DNA from: JABJAG01 sp965222215
Lineage (GTDB): Bacteria; Pseudomonadota; Alphaproteobacteria; UBA6615
Assembly: GCA_965222215.1 (NCBI GenBank)
Contig: OZ244931.1
Coordinates: forward strand, 2,418,001 to 2,482,000
Direction of reading: 5' to 3'
Length of the DNA: 64,000 nucleotides
Every line of letters starts with the position of its first letter. Position 1 is the first letter of the stretch. This document shows positions 8,355-16,655 of this stretch, one piece after another. Made by a program: the position numbers and the translations under genes. The notes under the pieces were generated by a model. That model had not been told where the DNA came from, searched no databases, and worked only from the letters and a program-made list of their open reading frames with translations.

Positions 8355-8942
8355 ATGAAAGCGGTCGATCTCAAGAATACCGACGTGTCGAGCCGCGTTG
8401 CGCGGTTCAAGGATCTGGTTCCCTACAAGCGCTCGATCATGGACGGCACCGGCATTCCCGCCGAGGCCGTCGAGGTGGTCTCGGCGAAATCCGTCTACCC
8501 GCTAATGTCACCCGAGGGCTGGGAGGGCCGCTCGGCGGTCGCGCCGGTCAAAGGCGCCGACGGGCTGACCGTCACCATCGCCGAATGCCCGCCGGGCAAC
8601 CATCCGGGCCTACACAGCCACTCCCACACGGTGGAAAACTTCTTCTGCCTGAACGGCAAGTTCCGCGTGTCCTGGGGTGAGAACGGTGAGAACTCCGTCG
8701 AGCTGGAACCGCTGGACTTCGTGTCCGTGCCCGCGGGGGTCTACCGGGATTTCAACAACATCTCGGACGAAACCGCGCGCCTGCTCGTGATGATCCAGAA
8801 TGCGCCGGGCGACAACAAGGACGAGGTGGTGTTCCATCCCGAGGTCGGCCGGGAAATCATCGACAAGTTCGGCGAGGATGTCCTGAACAAGCTGGACAAG
8901 GTCGGCTTCCGGTTCGCCGACCGGCTCCAGGCCGCCGAGTAG
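8355..8942 (+). CDS. Cupin domain protein
   Basis: The protein has 195 residues with one beta-barrel cupin domain at about 70-155. Cupin motif 1 is GLHSHSHTVENFFCLNGKF, with the His, His and Glu metal ligands. Motif 2 is PLDFVSVPAGVYRDFNN, where the usual His of motif 2 is replaced by Tyr or absent. A charged C-terminal helix follows. GAGGAGGAACACG gives a strong ribosome site before ATG 8355. Cupins of this size are often dioxygenases, isomerases or small-molecule sensors. Nothing nearby fixes a substrate. Confidence 0.8.
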   Translation: MKAVDLKNTDVSSRVARFKDLVPYKRSIMDGTGIPAEAVEVVSAKSVYPLMSPEGWEGRSAVAPVKGADGLTVTIAECPPGNHPGLHSHSHTVENFFCLNGKFRVSWGENGENSVELEPLDFVSVPAGVYRDFNNISDETARLLVMIQNAPGDNKDEVVFHPEVGREIIDKFGEDVLNKLDKVGFRFADRLQAAE

Positions 8943-8971
8943 CGGGTTAGCTGCTACTCAATAGAAGAACT

Positions 8972-9051
8972 GTCATTGCGAGGAGCAATGCGACGAAGCA
9001 ATCCGGAGCCGGCACGTCCTCTCTGGATTTCTTCGCTGCGCTCGCAATGAC
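8972..9051. repeat. Dispersed palindromic repeat, family A, copy 4
   Basis: GTCATTGCGAGGAGCAATGC plus GAAGCAATCCGGAG on the left pairs with CTCTGGATTTCTTCG and CGCTCGCAATGAC on the right. It lies between the cupin stop and the end of the convergent racemase-like gene. Confidence 0.85.
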
Positions 9052-9174
9052 GGTCCTTCCACTGGGCACGTCGGGCCAGGAAACCCATTCCCGGCCGCGC
9101 GCTAGGGTGCAGCAACCGAAATAGCTCTGTGCGTCGCCCACACCACGCGGAGGCGGCCCTGGACGGACCGAGGT

Positions 9175-9897
9175 CTACCCACCGACTTTCGGTTCGAGCA
9201 GGAGCTTGCCGTAGCCCGGGATCGGGTCCTCGATCCCGAGGCTGCGCAACGCGTACCAGTAGGTGCACTGGTTGACCGACAGGAAGGGCTTTCCGAACTT
9301 CTCTTCCATGTGCTCGATCATGTCACCGATCCCGATGGACGCGCCGATGTGCACGAGCACCTCCACATCTTCATGGTCGAGCTTCTCGAACGCGGCCTCG
9401 ACGTCCGCCAGGTCGATGTTGATGGAATTCACGGGATGGCCGACGCCGAGGCAACCGGCGTAGGGCACCTCAAACCCGACCTCCTCGTAGTAGCCCTTCG
9501 CGCTGAGCATGGTCTGTTCGTAGAGCGGCAGCCACATGGCAATGCGTTTCGCGCCCAGCGTATGCAGCGCGGCAACCACCGCGTCTGTCGCCAGCACGAA
9601 CGGCACATCGCCCGCGCGTTTGGCAAACTCTGCCGCGTACCAGGCCTGCCGTTCGACCGACCAGTCGCGCATCTCGAGCGAGTTGCCGCCGATAATGAGA
9701 TCCGGCCAGCATCCGTGCGTGCCCGGCACCGCATCCAGCACCGCGCCTTCCACATTGTCCTGGCTTTCCAGCACGAAGCGGTAGATCTGGTGCGACACGC
9801 CCTCGACGCGCATGGCGTCATACTCGGGCTGCTGGGTGGAGTTCTGCTGCGGGACCAGGATCGCGATGACGCCGCGCGGGCCGAACCGGTCAGGCAT
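9175..9897 (-). CDS. Asp/Glu racemase-fold protein (arylmalonate decarboxylase/maleate isomerase-like), copy 1
   Basis: The protein has 240 residues with the two-domain fold of the Asp/Glu/hydantoin racemase superfamily: FVLATDAVVAALHTLGAKRIAMWLPL in the middle, a GFEV strand, and LSVNQCTYWYALRSLGI near the C-terminus, as in maleate isomerase and arylmalonate decarboxylase. The catalytic cysteines of the family appear missing: the first site reads IIGGNSLEMRDW and the second HIGASIGIG, with Gly or Ala in place of Cys. The only nearby Cys are in GCWPD, AGCLG and NQCTYW. It overlaps its upstream paralogue by 8 bp and was probably produced by tandem duplication. Confidence 0.75.
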   Translation of the reverse strand: MPDRFGPRGVIAILVPQQNSTQQPEYDAMRVEGVSHQIYRFVLESQDNVEGAVLDAVPGTHGCWPDLIIGGNSLEMRDWSVERQAWYAAEFAKRAGDVPFVLATDAVVAALHTLGAKRIAMWLPLYEQTMLSAKGYYEEVGFEVPYAGCLGVGHPVNSINIDLADVEAAFEKLDHEDVEVLVHIGASIGIGDMIEHMEEKFGKPFLSVNQCTYWYALRSLGIEDPIPGYGKLLLEPKVGG

Positions 9898-10615
9898 CGG
9901 CCGCCTTCGGCTCCAGCAACAATTTGCCGAACCCGGGGATCGGATCCTCGACCCCCATCTTCCGCAGCGCGTACCAGTAGGTCGCGGCGTTGACCGAGAT
10001 CACCGGCTTGCCGAACCTGTCTTCCAGTTCCTGGATCAGCGGCACGATGCCGAGCGAGCCGCCGACATGCAGCAGCGTGTCGACGTCGGGCGCATCGACC
10101 TCCTCGAAGGCCTCGATCACCCGCTCCATCGGCACGTTCACCGCGTTGACCGGGTGATCGACCAGCAGCGCCGTGGCCTTGGCGATGTCGAACCCGTGGG
10201 CGGTGTAGTAGTCGACCGCGCTCTGCGAGTTCTCGGCCGACAGGGGCGACATCATGCCGACGCGCTTCGAGCCGAGGGTGCGCAACGCCGAGATGACGGC
10301 ATCGGTTGCCAGCACGAACGGCTTGCCCTCGGCCAGGCTCGCGAACTCGCCCGTGTACCATTCCTGCTTTTCGAGCGACCAGTCGCGCATCTCCAGCGAA
10401 TTGCCGCCGACGATCATGTCGGGCCAGCATTTGAGGGTGTGCGGCACCACCTCCAGCACCGCCTCGCCCACCGTGTCGGGGCTGGTGATGTTGAAGCGGT
10501 ACATCTGGTTGCTGACGCCCTCCGGGCGCATCATCTCGTATTCCGGCTGCATGTTGGAATTCTGCACCGGGATCAGGACGGCAACGACGCCGCGGGGGCC
10601 AAAACGGTCGGGCAT
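9890..10615 (-). CDS. Asp/Glu racemase-fold protein, copy 2 (upstream paralogue)
   Basis: The protein has 241 residues and is strongly similar along its whole length to the gene downstream: both start MPDRFGPRGV, share VGGNSLEMRDWS and end DPIPG(Y/F)GKLLLEPK. Only one Cys exists (KCWPDM), far from the expected catalytic positions; the second site reads HVGGSLGIVPL. It therefore cannot use the two-Cys racemase mechanism or the single-Cys decarboxylase mechanism as known. It is the first gene of the pair. A VOC-family gene lies further upstream on the same strand, about 105 bp away. Confidence 0.75.
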   Translation of the reverse strand: MPDRFGPRGVVAVLIPVQNSNMQPEYEMMRPEGVSNQMYRFNITSPDTVGEAVLEVVPHTLKCWPDMIVGGNSLEMRDWSLEKQEWYTGEFASLAEGKPFVLATDAVISALRTLGSKRVGMMSPLSAENSQSAVDYYTAHGFDIAKATALLVDHPVNAVNVPMERVIEAFEEVDAPDVDTLLHVGGSLGIVPLIQELEDRFGKPVISVNAATYWYALRKMGVEDPIPGFGKLLLEPKAADA

Positions 10616-10720
10616 GAAAACCTTCCTGATGGGTTCAGTCAGGCCCGCACCCTAGCGCAGCAGAGGGTCTTCTATAACCGCGTGCCGGTCACGACGCCTG
10701 TGCCCGGAGCGAACCTGCGC

Positions 10721-11104
10721 TCAGACCGGCCGGCCACCGGTGTGCGACGACGTGATCTTGATCGACCAGCCGTCGGGGCCGGGCACGTAGAAGGAACTGT
10801 GCACTGAACCGGAGGTGATCTTCGACGGTTTGAGTTTCTTTTTCCTGCAGAAATCGCGCATGGCCTTCACATCGTCGACCATCAGGTCGACGGGCGCGAC
10901 CTCGCCTTCTTTGATCTTTTTCCGCGACTTGTTGAGGATCAGGTGCGTGCCGCCGCGCAGCTCGAGCACGGCGAACGTGTCCCTCTCGAACACCGAACGC
11001 AGCCCCAGCACCTGCATGAACTCGCTGGCCTTCGGAACGTTCTTTACGGGCAGGGACACATGGCCCACGGCCACGGGAGGTCGCTTGTCTGATTTCTTCG
11101 CCAT
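10721..11104 (-). CDS. VOC (glyoxalase/bleomycin resistance) superfamily protein
   Basis: The protein has 127 residues with one VOC fold: GHVSLPVKNVPKASEFMQVLG opens the first beta-alpha-beta unit, then FAVLELRGGTHLIL, and the second half ends SSFYVPGPDGWSIKITS. His15 and Glu-type ligands typical of metal-binding VOC enzymes are partly present. A basic N-terminus (MAKKSDKR) precedes it. It may be a dioxygenase-like, lyase or binding protein. It is transcribed in the same direction as the racemase-fold pair and could belong with them, but no overlap or tight spacing shows this. Confidence 0.75.
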   Translation of the reverse strand: MAKKSDKRPPVAVGHVSLPVKNVPKASEFMQVLGLRSVFERDTFAVLELRGGTHLILNKSRKKIKEGEVAPVDLMVDDVKAMRDFCRKKKLKPSKITSGSVHSSFYVPGPDGWSIKITSSHTGGRPV

Positions 11105-11240
11105 CGCTTGTCTCGTCCGTCCGGTCGGTTTGGTCGCGGCCTTGATCGGCAGCTAGGCCACAATAGGCTTCAAAACGCCGAAGTAGTATGACACTTCCGG
11201 AAAATCCAGGAACGCAATTCCGCGGGGATCAGGATCGAGC

Positions 11241-12215
11241 ATGGAAAAGAACGGCAAGATATTCATCGCGGGCCATCGCGGCCTCGTCGGCCAGGCAATG
11301 ATCCGGCAGTTGAATGCCCAGGGCTACGAGAACATCGTGACCCGCACACGCGCCGAGCTGGACCTCACCGAGCAGGCCGCCGTGCGCGACTTCTTCGCGG
11401 CGGAAAAACCCGACTATGTGTTCGATGCCGCGGCGGTGGTCGGCGGCATCCAGGCCAACGACCGGTATCCGGCGGATTTCATCGCCGGGAACCTGATGAT
11501 CCAGACCAACCTGATCGATACCGCCTACCGGTCCGGCGCGAAGAAGCTTCTGTTCCTCGGCTCCACCTGCATCATGCCGCGCGAAGCGCCCCAGCCGATG
11601 AAGGAGGAGTACATGCTCACCGGACCGCTGGAGGAAACCAACCAGTGGTACGCCATCGCCAAGATCGCCGGCATCAAGATGTGCCAGGCCTACCGCCGCC
11701 AGTACGGTTTCGACGCCATCAGCGTGCAGCCGACGAACCTGTTCGGCATCGGCGACAATTTCGACTACGAGACCTCTCACATGGTCGCGGCGCTGATCCG
11801 CAAGATGCACGACGCCAAGGTGTCGGGCGCGGGCGAGGTCGAGATCTGGGGCACGGGCACGCCCCGGCGCGAGATCATGTTCGCCGACGACATGGCCAAC
11901 GCCTGCGTCTTCCTGATGCAGAACTATTCGGGCGAGAATTTTGTCAACATCGGCGTGGGCGAGGACATCACGATCGCGGATTTCGCCACGCTCGTCGCCG
12001 ACGTGGTCGGGTTCGAGGGCGCGTTTGCCTACAACACCGACAAGCCGGACGGCACGCCGCGCAAGCTGGTGGACGTCGCCCGGCTGACCGAGCTCGGCTG
12101 GACCTCGCAGATCAGCCTGCGCGAGGGCGTCGAGCGCACCTACGCCTGGTTCCTGGAAAATGTCGACAACCTGCGCACGCTGGACGCCGACAACTTCGCG
12201 CGGAAGACGGGCTGA
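11241..12215 (+). CDS. fcl: GDP-L-fucose synthase
   Basis: The protein has 324 residues and is an extended short-chain dehydrogenase. It carries the NADP motif GHRGLVGQAM (11-20), the catalytic Ser in LFLGSTCIMP (S108), and Tyr137 and Lys141 in NQWYAIAKIAGIK, with the family hallmark AAAVVGGIQAN near residue 65. It epimerises and reduces GDP-4-keto-6-deoxymannose to GDP-L-fucose for surface polysaccharide. AGGA lies eight bases before ATG 11241. The usual partner, GDP-mannose dehydratase, is not adjacent, and no glycosyltransferases are in the window, so the gene stands outside its typical cluster. Confidence 0.92.
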   Translation: MEKNGKIFIAGHRGLVGQAMIRQLNAQGYENIVTRTRAELDLTEQAAVRDFFAAEKPDYVFDAAAVVGGIQANDRYPADFIAGNLMIQTNLIDTAYRSGAKKLLFLGSTCIMPREAPQPMKEEYMLTGPLEETNQWYAIAKIAGIKMCQAYRRQYGFDAISVQPTNLFGIGDNFDYETSHMVAALIRKMHDAKVSGAGEVEIWGTGTPRREIMFADDMANACVFLMQNYSGENFVNIGVGEDITIADFATLVADVVGFEGAFAYNTDKPDGTPRKLVDVARLTELGWTSQISLREGVERTYAWFLENVDNLRTLDADNFARKTG

Positions 12216-12227
12216 CACAGCATATCC

Positions 12228-12313
12228 GTCATTGCGAGGAGCGGAGCGACGCGGCAATCCAGGGCCGGGACAGGTCCGCTCTGGATGGCTTCACCCTGCG
12301 GGCTCGCGATGAC
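12228..12313. repeat. Dispersed palindromic repeat, family A, copy 5
   Basis: GTCATTGCGAGGAGCGGAGC and GGCAATCCAG on the left pair with CTGGATGGCTTC and GGCTCGCGATGAC on the right. It fills the space between the fucose synthase and the convergent DUF1223 gene. Confidence 0.85.
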
Positions 12314-12336
12314 GGCAGGGCCCCGCCACGGACTAA

Positions 12337-13101
12337 CTACGACGCCGCGCCGCCCACACCTTCCGGGCAATAGGCGGCGCCGAGCACCGGACCGACCGCA
12401 CCGTCCTGCACCAGGATCGCGCAGTCTTGGCCGTCTTCGAGCTCGATATCCGGCACGGCGATTTTCGCCGCCGCACCGTCCCACGATCCAACCTTGCGGA
12501 CCTCGCGAACGATGTTGTGGTTGGTCAGCGTCTTGCCGTGGTTCTCGCCGCGAACCACTTTCGTCGTGTGTTCGCGCACGAAGATGACCAGCCAGACCTC
12601 CGCGCCCGTGCCCGCGGTCTCCGGCAGCGACACGTCTATTCCGCCGTCGTTGCGCTTGGCCGCTTCGATCGACACGCGCGGCTGGCCGTCGTTTCGGGCT
12701 TTGCGGATCAGGTTACTGACTTCCCGTCGGCGCGACCCGACCGCTTCCGAGCGACCGTCGACAACCATCTGCGGTGTGTAGACGCCACGTGTGTTGCGTA
12801 GTTCCGCGTTGTAGTCGCGCTGGCGCGCCGTCATCTCGGGCTTCGACCAGACATCCTTCCAGCGGCCGTGCCGACCGTAGTTCAGGGTGTCCCAGTAATC
12901 GACGTGATACTCTAGCGCGACGATGTTCTCGTCCTCGGCGAGCTCACCCAGATAGGCCTCGGCGGGCGGGCAGGAATAGCAACTCTGCGAAGTGAACAAC
13001 TCGATCACCGTGACCGGTTCGCCATCGGCCATTGATTGGTACGGAACACCGAACATCCCGGCGATGGCCAGTCCGGCTAGAGCGACTCGAAGGGGTGTCA
13101 T
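12337..13101 (-). CDS. DUF1223 family secreted thioredoxin-like protein
   Basis: The protein has 254 residues. An N-terminal signal peptide (about 1-26, ending SMADG) precedes a thioredoxin-like domain with the DUF1223 signature VIELFTSQSCYSCPPAEAYL, whose CYSC pair sits where the thioredoxin active site lies. YHVDYWDTLNYGR and GVYTPQMVVDGR are further family motifs. A C-terminal beta domain follows (about 150-250). It should act in the periplasm, perhaps as a redox protein, but its role is unknown. GGGAG lies before ATG 13101. The gene is monocistronic, facing the fucose synthase. Confidence 0.85.
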   Translation of the reverse strand: MTPLRVALAGLAIAGMFGVPYQSMADGEPVTVIELFTSQSCYSCPPAEAYLGELAEDENIVALEYHVDYWDTLNYGRHGRWKDVWSKPEMTARQRDYNAELRNTRGVYTPQMVVDGRSEAVGSRRREVSNLIRKARNDGQPRVSIEAAKRNDGGIDVSLPETAGTGAEVWLVIFVREHTTKVVRGENHGKTLTNHNIVREVRKVGSWDGAAAKIAVPDIELEDGQDCAILVQDGAVGPVLGAAYCPEGVGGAAS

Positions 13102-13330
13102 GTGGGTCTCCCGTGGCGCGTCAAACGCAATCACACGTGCACATTAACAGCGCTCCCGCCGCTTTATTCCCGATTTCACGAAGCCTTGGGTCATTTTTCC
13201 GTTTTCGTTCACGTTCGCGTGACCAAATCCGTTTTTCGATGGAAATCCAGTGGGTTGGTGCGCTTCAGTGGAAGGGCATGCGGCGCGATGTCGCGTTTGG
13301 CCCGCAATGACGGGCATGAGGGAGATCAAA

Positions 13331-13810
13331 ATGAATTCGGTTCGCAAGACTTGGAAAATCGGCCTGCTCGCGGGTAGCGCGCTGGCTGTCGCAGTGGCTT
13401 TCGGCACGGTTGGGAGCGACATCGCGACCGCCGACGGCCATGCCTACAAAGAACGTAACGCGGCGATGAAGTCCCTGGGCGGCGCGATGAAGCGTCTGGG
13501 TGGCGCTGTGGGCGCCGGGAACAACGCCGATGCCGCCGCTGCGGCCCGTACGATTGCCGGCGTCGGGGACAGAGTGGCCGAACTGTTCGAAGCCAAATCG
13601 ATCCCGGACGAATCTCGCGCCAAACCCGAGATTTGGGACAATTTCGACGACTTCAAGGCTAAAGCCGCTGCCATGTCTGCGGCGGCAAACAAGGTCGCGG
13701 CGGATGCCGAAGGCGGCAACCTCGCCAGCGATCCGAAAGCGGTCGTCGGTTCGATCGGTGCGACCTGCGGTGCCTGTCACAAGGTCTATCGCGGTCCCAA
13801 GAAGAGCTAG
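13331..13810 (+). CDS. Cytochrome c' / c-556 family protein
   Basis: The protein has 159 residues. A signal peptide (about 1-35, ending IATADGHA) is followed by a four-helix bundle and a single C-terminal haem site CGACH at 146-150, the hallmark of class II cytochromes c. The size is normal for the family. It would be exported and matured in the periplasm. Members bind electrons or gases such as NO. GAGGGAG lies upstream of ATG 13331. A strong intrinsic terminator follows at once, separating it from the dihaem cytochrome gene. Confidence 0.9.
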   Translation: MNSVRKTWKIGLLAGSALAVAVAFGTVGSDIATADGHAYKERNAAMKSLGGAMKRLGGAVGAGNNADAAAAARTIAGVGDRVAELFEAKSIPDESRAKPEIWDNFDDFKAKAAAMSAAANKVAADAEGGNLASDPKAVVGSIGATCGACHKVYRGPKKS

Positions 13811-13831
13811 TTCCGCTTGAGTGAAAACGCG

Positions 13832-13866
13832 AAAATCGCCCGGCTCCGCCGGGCGATTTTTTTGTT
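13832..13866 (+). terminator. Strong rho-independent terminator after cytochrome c'
   Basis: A perfect 13-bp stem, AAAATCGCCCGGC (13832-13844) with GCCGGGCGATTTT (13848-13860), closes a 3-base loop and runs into a T tract on the plus strand. The A-rich left arm could also let it stop transcription from the other strand. It lies 21 bp after the cytochrome c' stop and 17 bp before the next ATG. Confidence 0.95.
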
Positions 13867-13877
13867 AGGATGGCCGC

Positions 13878-14747
13878 ATGAAAAAGCTCATTTTTTCCTT
13901 GGCCGTTTTCACGCTCGGCATGGTCTCCCATGGCGCAGCAGCCCAGCCGCGAGACGCCGAAAGAGGCGAGTATGTGTTCGCCAGCGCCGGCTGCGCGAGC
14001 TGTCACACGGTGCCCGAAGGAGGCGCTTTTCTGGCGGGCGGGCGCGAGCTCAAAACGGATTTCGGCTCGTTCTTCACGCCCAACATCACACCCGATCCTG
14101 AAACGGGCATCGGCGGCTGGAGCGACGAGGACTTCCTGCGCGCCATGCGCGAAGGCCTGTCGCCGGAGGGCGATCACTACTACCCGACATTTCCCTATAC
14201 GTCCTACACCCGGATGACCGACGAGGACGTACTCGACCTCAAGGCCTACCTCGACACGGTGCCCGCTGTGAAGAACGAGGTGCCCGAACACGACCTGCCC
14301 TTCCCGTTCAACATCCGGATGAGCATGTTCGGCTGGAAACTCCTCTTCTTCGATGACGAGAGGTTCGTGCCGGATCCCACGAAATCCGACGCCTGGAATC
14401 GCGGCGCGTATCTGGTCAACGGCCCCGGTCACTGCGGCGAGTGCCACTCCCCCCGCAACATCCTTGGCGTCGTAGACAGCAGCGAAGCCCTGTCCGGCAA
14501 CAGAAACGGCCCGGAGGGCGATTCCGTGCCGAATATCACGCCCGGGCCGGGCGGCATCGGCGACTGGAGCGAGGACGAGATCATCTCTGCTCTGGAAATC
14601 GGTTTGCTGCCGGACGGCGATTTCATGGGGGGCGCCATGGCGGACGTGATTGAGGACAACACCGGCAAGCTGAACGCCGAAGACCTGCAGGCCATCGCGA
14701 CCTATTTGCTTTCGCTGCCGCCACTCGATAGCAACGACGGTTCGTAA
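13878..14747 (+). CDS. Periplasmic dihaem cytochrome c
   Basis: The protein has 289 residues: a signal peptide (about 1-22, ending GAAAQP), then two cytochrome c domains with haem sites CASCH (39-43) and CGECH (186-190). Each is followed by the segment NITPDPETGIGGWS or NITPGPGGIGDWS, which is typical of the cytochrome subunits of membrane alcohol, gluconate and aldehyde dehydrogenases. Those subunits usually carry three haems; here there are two. No dehydrogenase partner is adjacent. The ATG follows the terminator by only 17 bp, so its promoter must overlap the terminator or the cytochrome c' gene, or it is expressed by read-through. Confidence 0.9.
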   Translation: MKKLIFSLAVFTLGMVSHGAAAQPRDAERGEYVFASAGCASCHTVPEGGAFLAGGRELKTDFGSFFTPNITPDPETGIGGWSDEDFLRAMREGLSPEGDHYYPTFPYTSYTRMTDEDVLDLKAYLDTVPAVKNEVPEHDLPFPFNIRMSMFGWKLLFFDDERFVPDPTKSDAWNRGAYLVNGPGHCGECHSPRNILGVVDSSEALSGNRNGPEGDSVPNITPGPGGIGDWSEDEIISALEIGLLPDGDFMGGAMADVIEDNTGKLNAEDLQAIATYLLSLPPLDSNDGS

Positions 14748-14773
14748 GACAAAACCTCAAAGAGAGTGTTCCC

Positions 14774-15082
14774 ATGCCCGCCTACTGGCTTGCCCGCGCA
14801 AAGATCAACGACCCCGAGGCCTACAAGCGCTACACCGACCAGGTACCCGATATCCTGCAGAAATATGGGGGCCGGGCGCTCGGGCGCGGCGGCGAATACA
14901 AGGTGCTCGAGGGCGAGACCATCTACGAGCGCTTCATCGTGGTCGAATTCGACTCGATGGAGGCGGCTGAGACATGCTTCAACTCGCCCGAATACGTCGA
15001 AGCCGCAGCACACCGGCGCAAAGCCGGCGTGGCCACCAACGAGCTGGTGATCCTCGACGGCGGCGACGCAACCCCGCGCTAG
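14774..15082 (+). CDS. DUF1330 family protein
   Basis: The protein has 102 residues with the dimeric ferredoxin-like fold of DUF1330: PAYWLARAKINDPEAYKRYTDQ at the start, ERFIVVEFDSMEAAETCFNSPEY in the middle and ELVILDG at the end. The length is typical. AAAGAGAG precedes ATG 14774. It lies 26 bp downstream of the dihaem cytochrome and may be cotranscribed. Members are small soluble proteins of unknown function. A family A repeat follows. Confidence 0.85.
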   Translation: MPAYWLARAKINDPEAYKRYTDQVPDILQKYGGRALGRGGEYKVLEGETIYERFIVVEFDSMEAAETCFNSPEYVEAAAHRRKAGVATNELVILDGGDATPR

Positions 15083-15092
15083 TCCCACCATC

Positions 15093-15178
15093 GTCATGGC
15101 GAGCCCGTTGGTCGAAGAAATCCGGAGCGGGCCTGCCCCAGCCTTGGATTGCGTCGTCGCGCCGCTCCTCGCAATGAC
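15093..15178. repeat. Dispersed palindromic repeat, family A, copy 6
   Basis: GTCATGGCGAGCCCG on the left is partly decayed. The right arm, TTGGATTGCGTCGTCGC with GCTCCTCGCAATGAC, is close to consensus. It lies between the convergent DUF1330 and mtnA genes. Confidence 0.75.
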
Positions 15179-15205
15179 GAAGGGGCTTTGAGAGTGACAG
15201 CTCGC

Positions 15206-16300
15206 CTACACCCGCTCCGGAAACAGCGCCGCGAGCCCTTCCCGGCTGGCATCGCAAACGCCCCGTTCCGTAATCAGCCCCGTGACGAGCCGCGCGGGCG
15301 TCACGTCGAAGGCATAGTTCCCGGCCGGAGAGCCGTCGGGCGTGAGCTGCACCGAGACGACATCGCCGTCGGCCGTCTTGCCGGCGATATGCGTCACCTC
15401 TTCAGCGTCGCGCTGTTCGATCGGGATATCGCGCACCCCGTCCGCAATAGTCCAGTCAATGGTCGGTGACGGCAGCCCGACATAGAACGGGATGTCGTTG
15501 TCGCGCGCGGCCAGCGCCTTCAGGTAGGTCCCGATCTTGTTGGCCACATCGCCGGACGCCGCGGTGCGGTCCGTTCCTGTGATGCAAAGGTCGACCATGC
15601 CGTGCTGCATCAGGTGGCCGCCGGCATTGTCCGCGATCACCGCGTGGGATACGCCGTGCTGGCCCAGCTCCCAGGCGGTCAGCGACGCACCCTGGTTGCG
15701 CGGGCGGGTTTCGTCCGCCCACACGTGAACCGGAATCCCCATATCGTGCGCCTTGTAGATAGGCGCGAGCGCGGTACCCCAGTCGACCGTCGCCAGCCAG
15801 CCGGCGTTGCAATGGGTGAGGATATTGACCGGTCCCTCGCCCGCACGCGCCTCGTGGGCGGCCTGGATCAGCGTCGCGCCATGGTCGCCGATCGCACTGC
15901 AGATCGCGACATCCTCGTCGCAGATTTCGGCGGCGCGCGCATAGGCGATCCCGGCGCGCGTGTCATGCGGCTGGTTGCGCAGGCGGTCGCGCATGTCGTC
16001 CAGCGCCCAGCGCAGGTTCACGGCCGTCGGGCGGGTCGCCATCAGCGTGTCGTAGGCGGTGTCCAGGCCGGCGTCGGACGCGTCGGCCCGCATCGCCAGC
16101 GCCATGCCGTAGGCCGCCGTGGCGCCGATCAGGGGCGCACCGCGCACAAGCATGTCGCGGATCGCCCGCGCGGCATCGTCCAGCGTACGCAATTCCACGA
16201 CCTCGAAACTGTGCGGCAGCCGGGTCTGGTCGATAATTTCGACCGTCCAGCCATCGTTCGCCAGCCAGATTGTGCGGTAGGGCGTCCCGTCGACGTTCAT
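15206..16300 (-). CDS. mtnA: S-methyl-5-thioribose-1-phosphate isomerase
   Basis: The protein has 364 residues. It isomerises methylthioribose-1-phosphate to methylthioribulose-1-phosphate in methionine salvage. The family core is plain: RGAPLIGATAAYG, PTAVNLRWALDDM, the catalytic Cys164 in ILTHCNAG, the catalytic Asp244 in CITGTDRTAASGDVANKIGT, and a closing ITERGV segment. The length matches bacterial MtnA. Its ATG overlaps the stop of the upstream tusA-like gene (ATGA), so it is coupled to a sulfur-carrier protein instead of to other mtn genes, none of which are in the window. Confidence 0.95.
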   Translation of the reverse strand: MNVDGTPYRTIWLANDGWTVEIIDQTRLPHSFEVVELRTLDDAARAIRDMLVRGAPLIGATAAYGMALAMRADASDAGLDTAYDTLMATRPTAVNLRWALDDMRDRLRNQPHDTRAGIAYARAAEICDEDVAICSAIGDHGATLIQAAHEARAGEGPVNILTHCNAGWLATVDWGTALAPIYKAHDMGIPVHVWADETRPRNQGASLTAWELGQHGVSHAVIADNAGGHLMQHGMVDLCITGTDRTAASGDVANKIGTYLKALAARDNDIPFYVGLPSPTIDWTIADGVRDIPIEQRDAEEVTHIAGKTADGDVVSVQLTPDGSPAGNYAFDVTPARLVTGLITERGVCDASREGLAALFPERV

Positions 16301-16551
16301 GATGCCCCTGCCTTCGCAATCACGAAGGTCAGCACACCGTCGGCCTCGTCTGCCGAGATGAGGGTGTCCCCGGTCGCCTCACAGAAATGCACGAAGTCCT
16401 GCGCCGCGCCGGGGTCGGTCGCCAGCACCTTCAGTGTCTGACCGGCGTCCATCGGTTTCAACGCCTTCTTGGCCTTCAAGACCGGCAGCGGGCACTTGAG
16501 CCCCGTGGCATCGAGCGTCTCGTCGGGCTGGATATCGGACACGTTATTCAC
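16297..16551 (-). CDS. TusA family sulfur carrier/sulfurtransferase
   Basis: The protein has 84 residues with the TusA signature DATGLKCPLPVLKAKKAL; Cys20 of the CPxP motif carries the persulfide. The fold is complete to the C-terminal TFVIAK strand. The start is GTG 16551 without a clear ribosome site; a second GTG lies three codons on. It is the first gene of a two-gene unit with mtnA and is divergent, across 104 bp, from a rhodanese that starts the sulfite operon. It may feed sulfane sulfur into tRNA thiolation or the oxidation pathway. Confidence 0.9.
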   Translation of the reverse strand: MNNVSDIQPDETLDATGLKCPLPVLKAKKALKPMDAGQTLKVLATDPGAAQDFVHFCEATGDTLISADEADGVLTFVIAKAGAS

Positions 16552-16655
16552 CGCAATGTTGGTCGGCCGCCAGGTTGGCCATTCGGTTTCGACACGAATA
16601 CACTAACCGGCATATATCCGTCAGCATTCGCGATTGCCGGGGAACGGGGAAGATC

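Noticed and set aside
13208..13223. TTCAC-N6-GTGAC as a third copy of the TTTCAC-N4-GTGAAA operator
   Set aside because: The spacer is 6, not 4, and the outer bases do not match.
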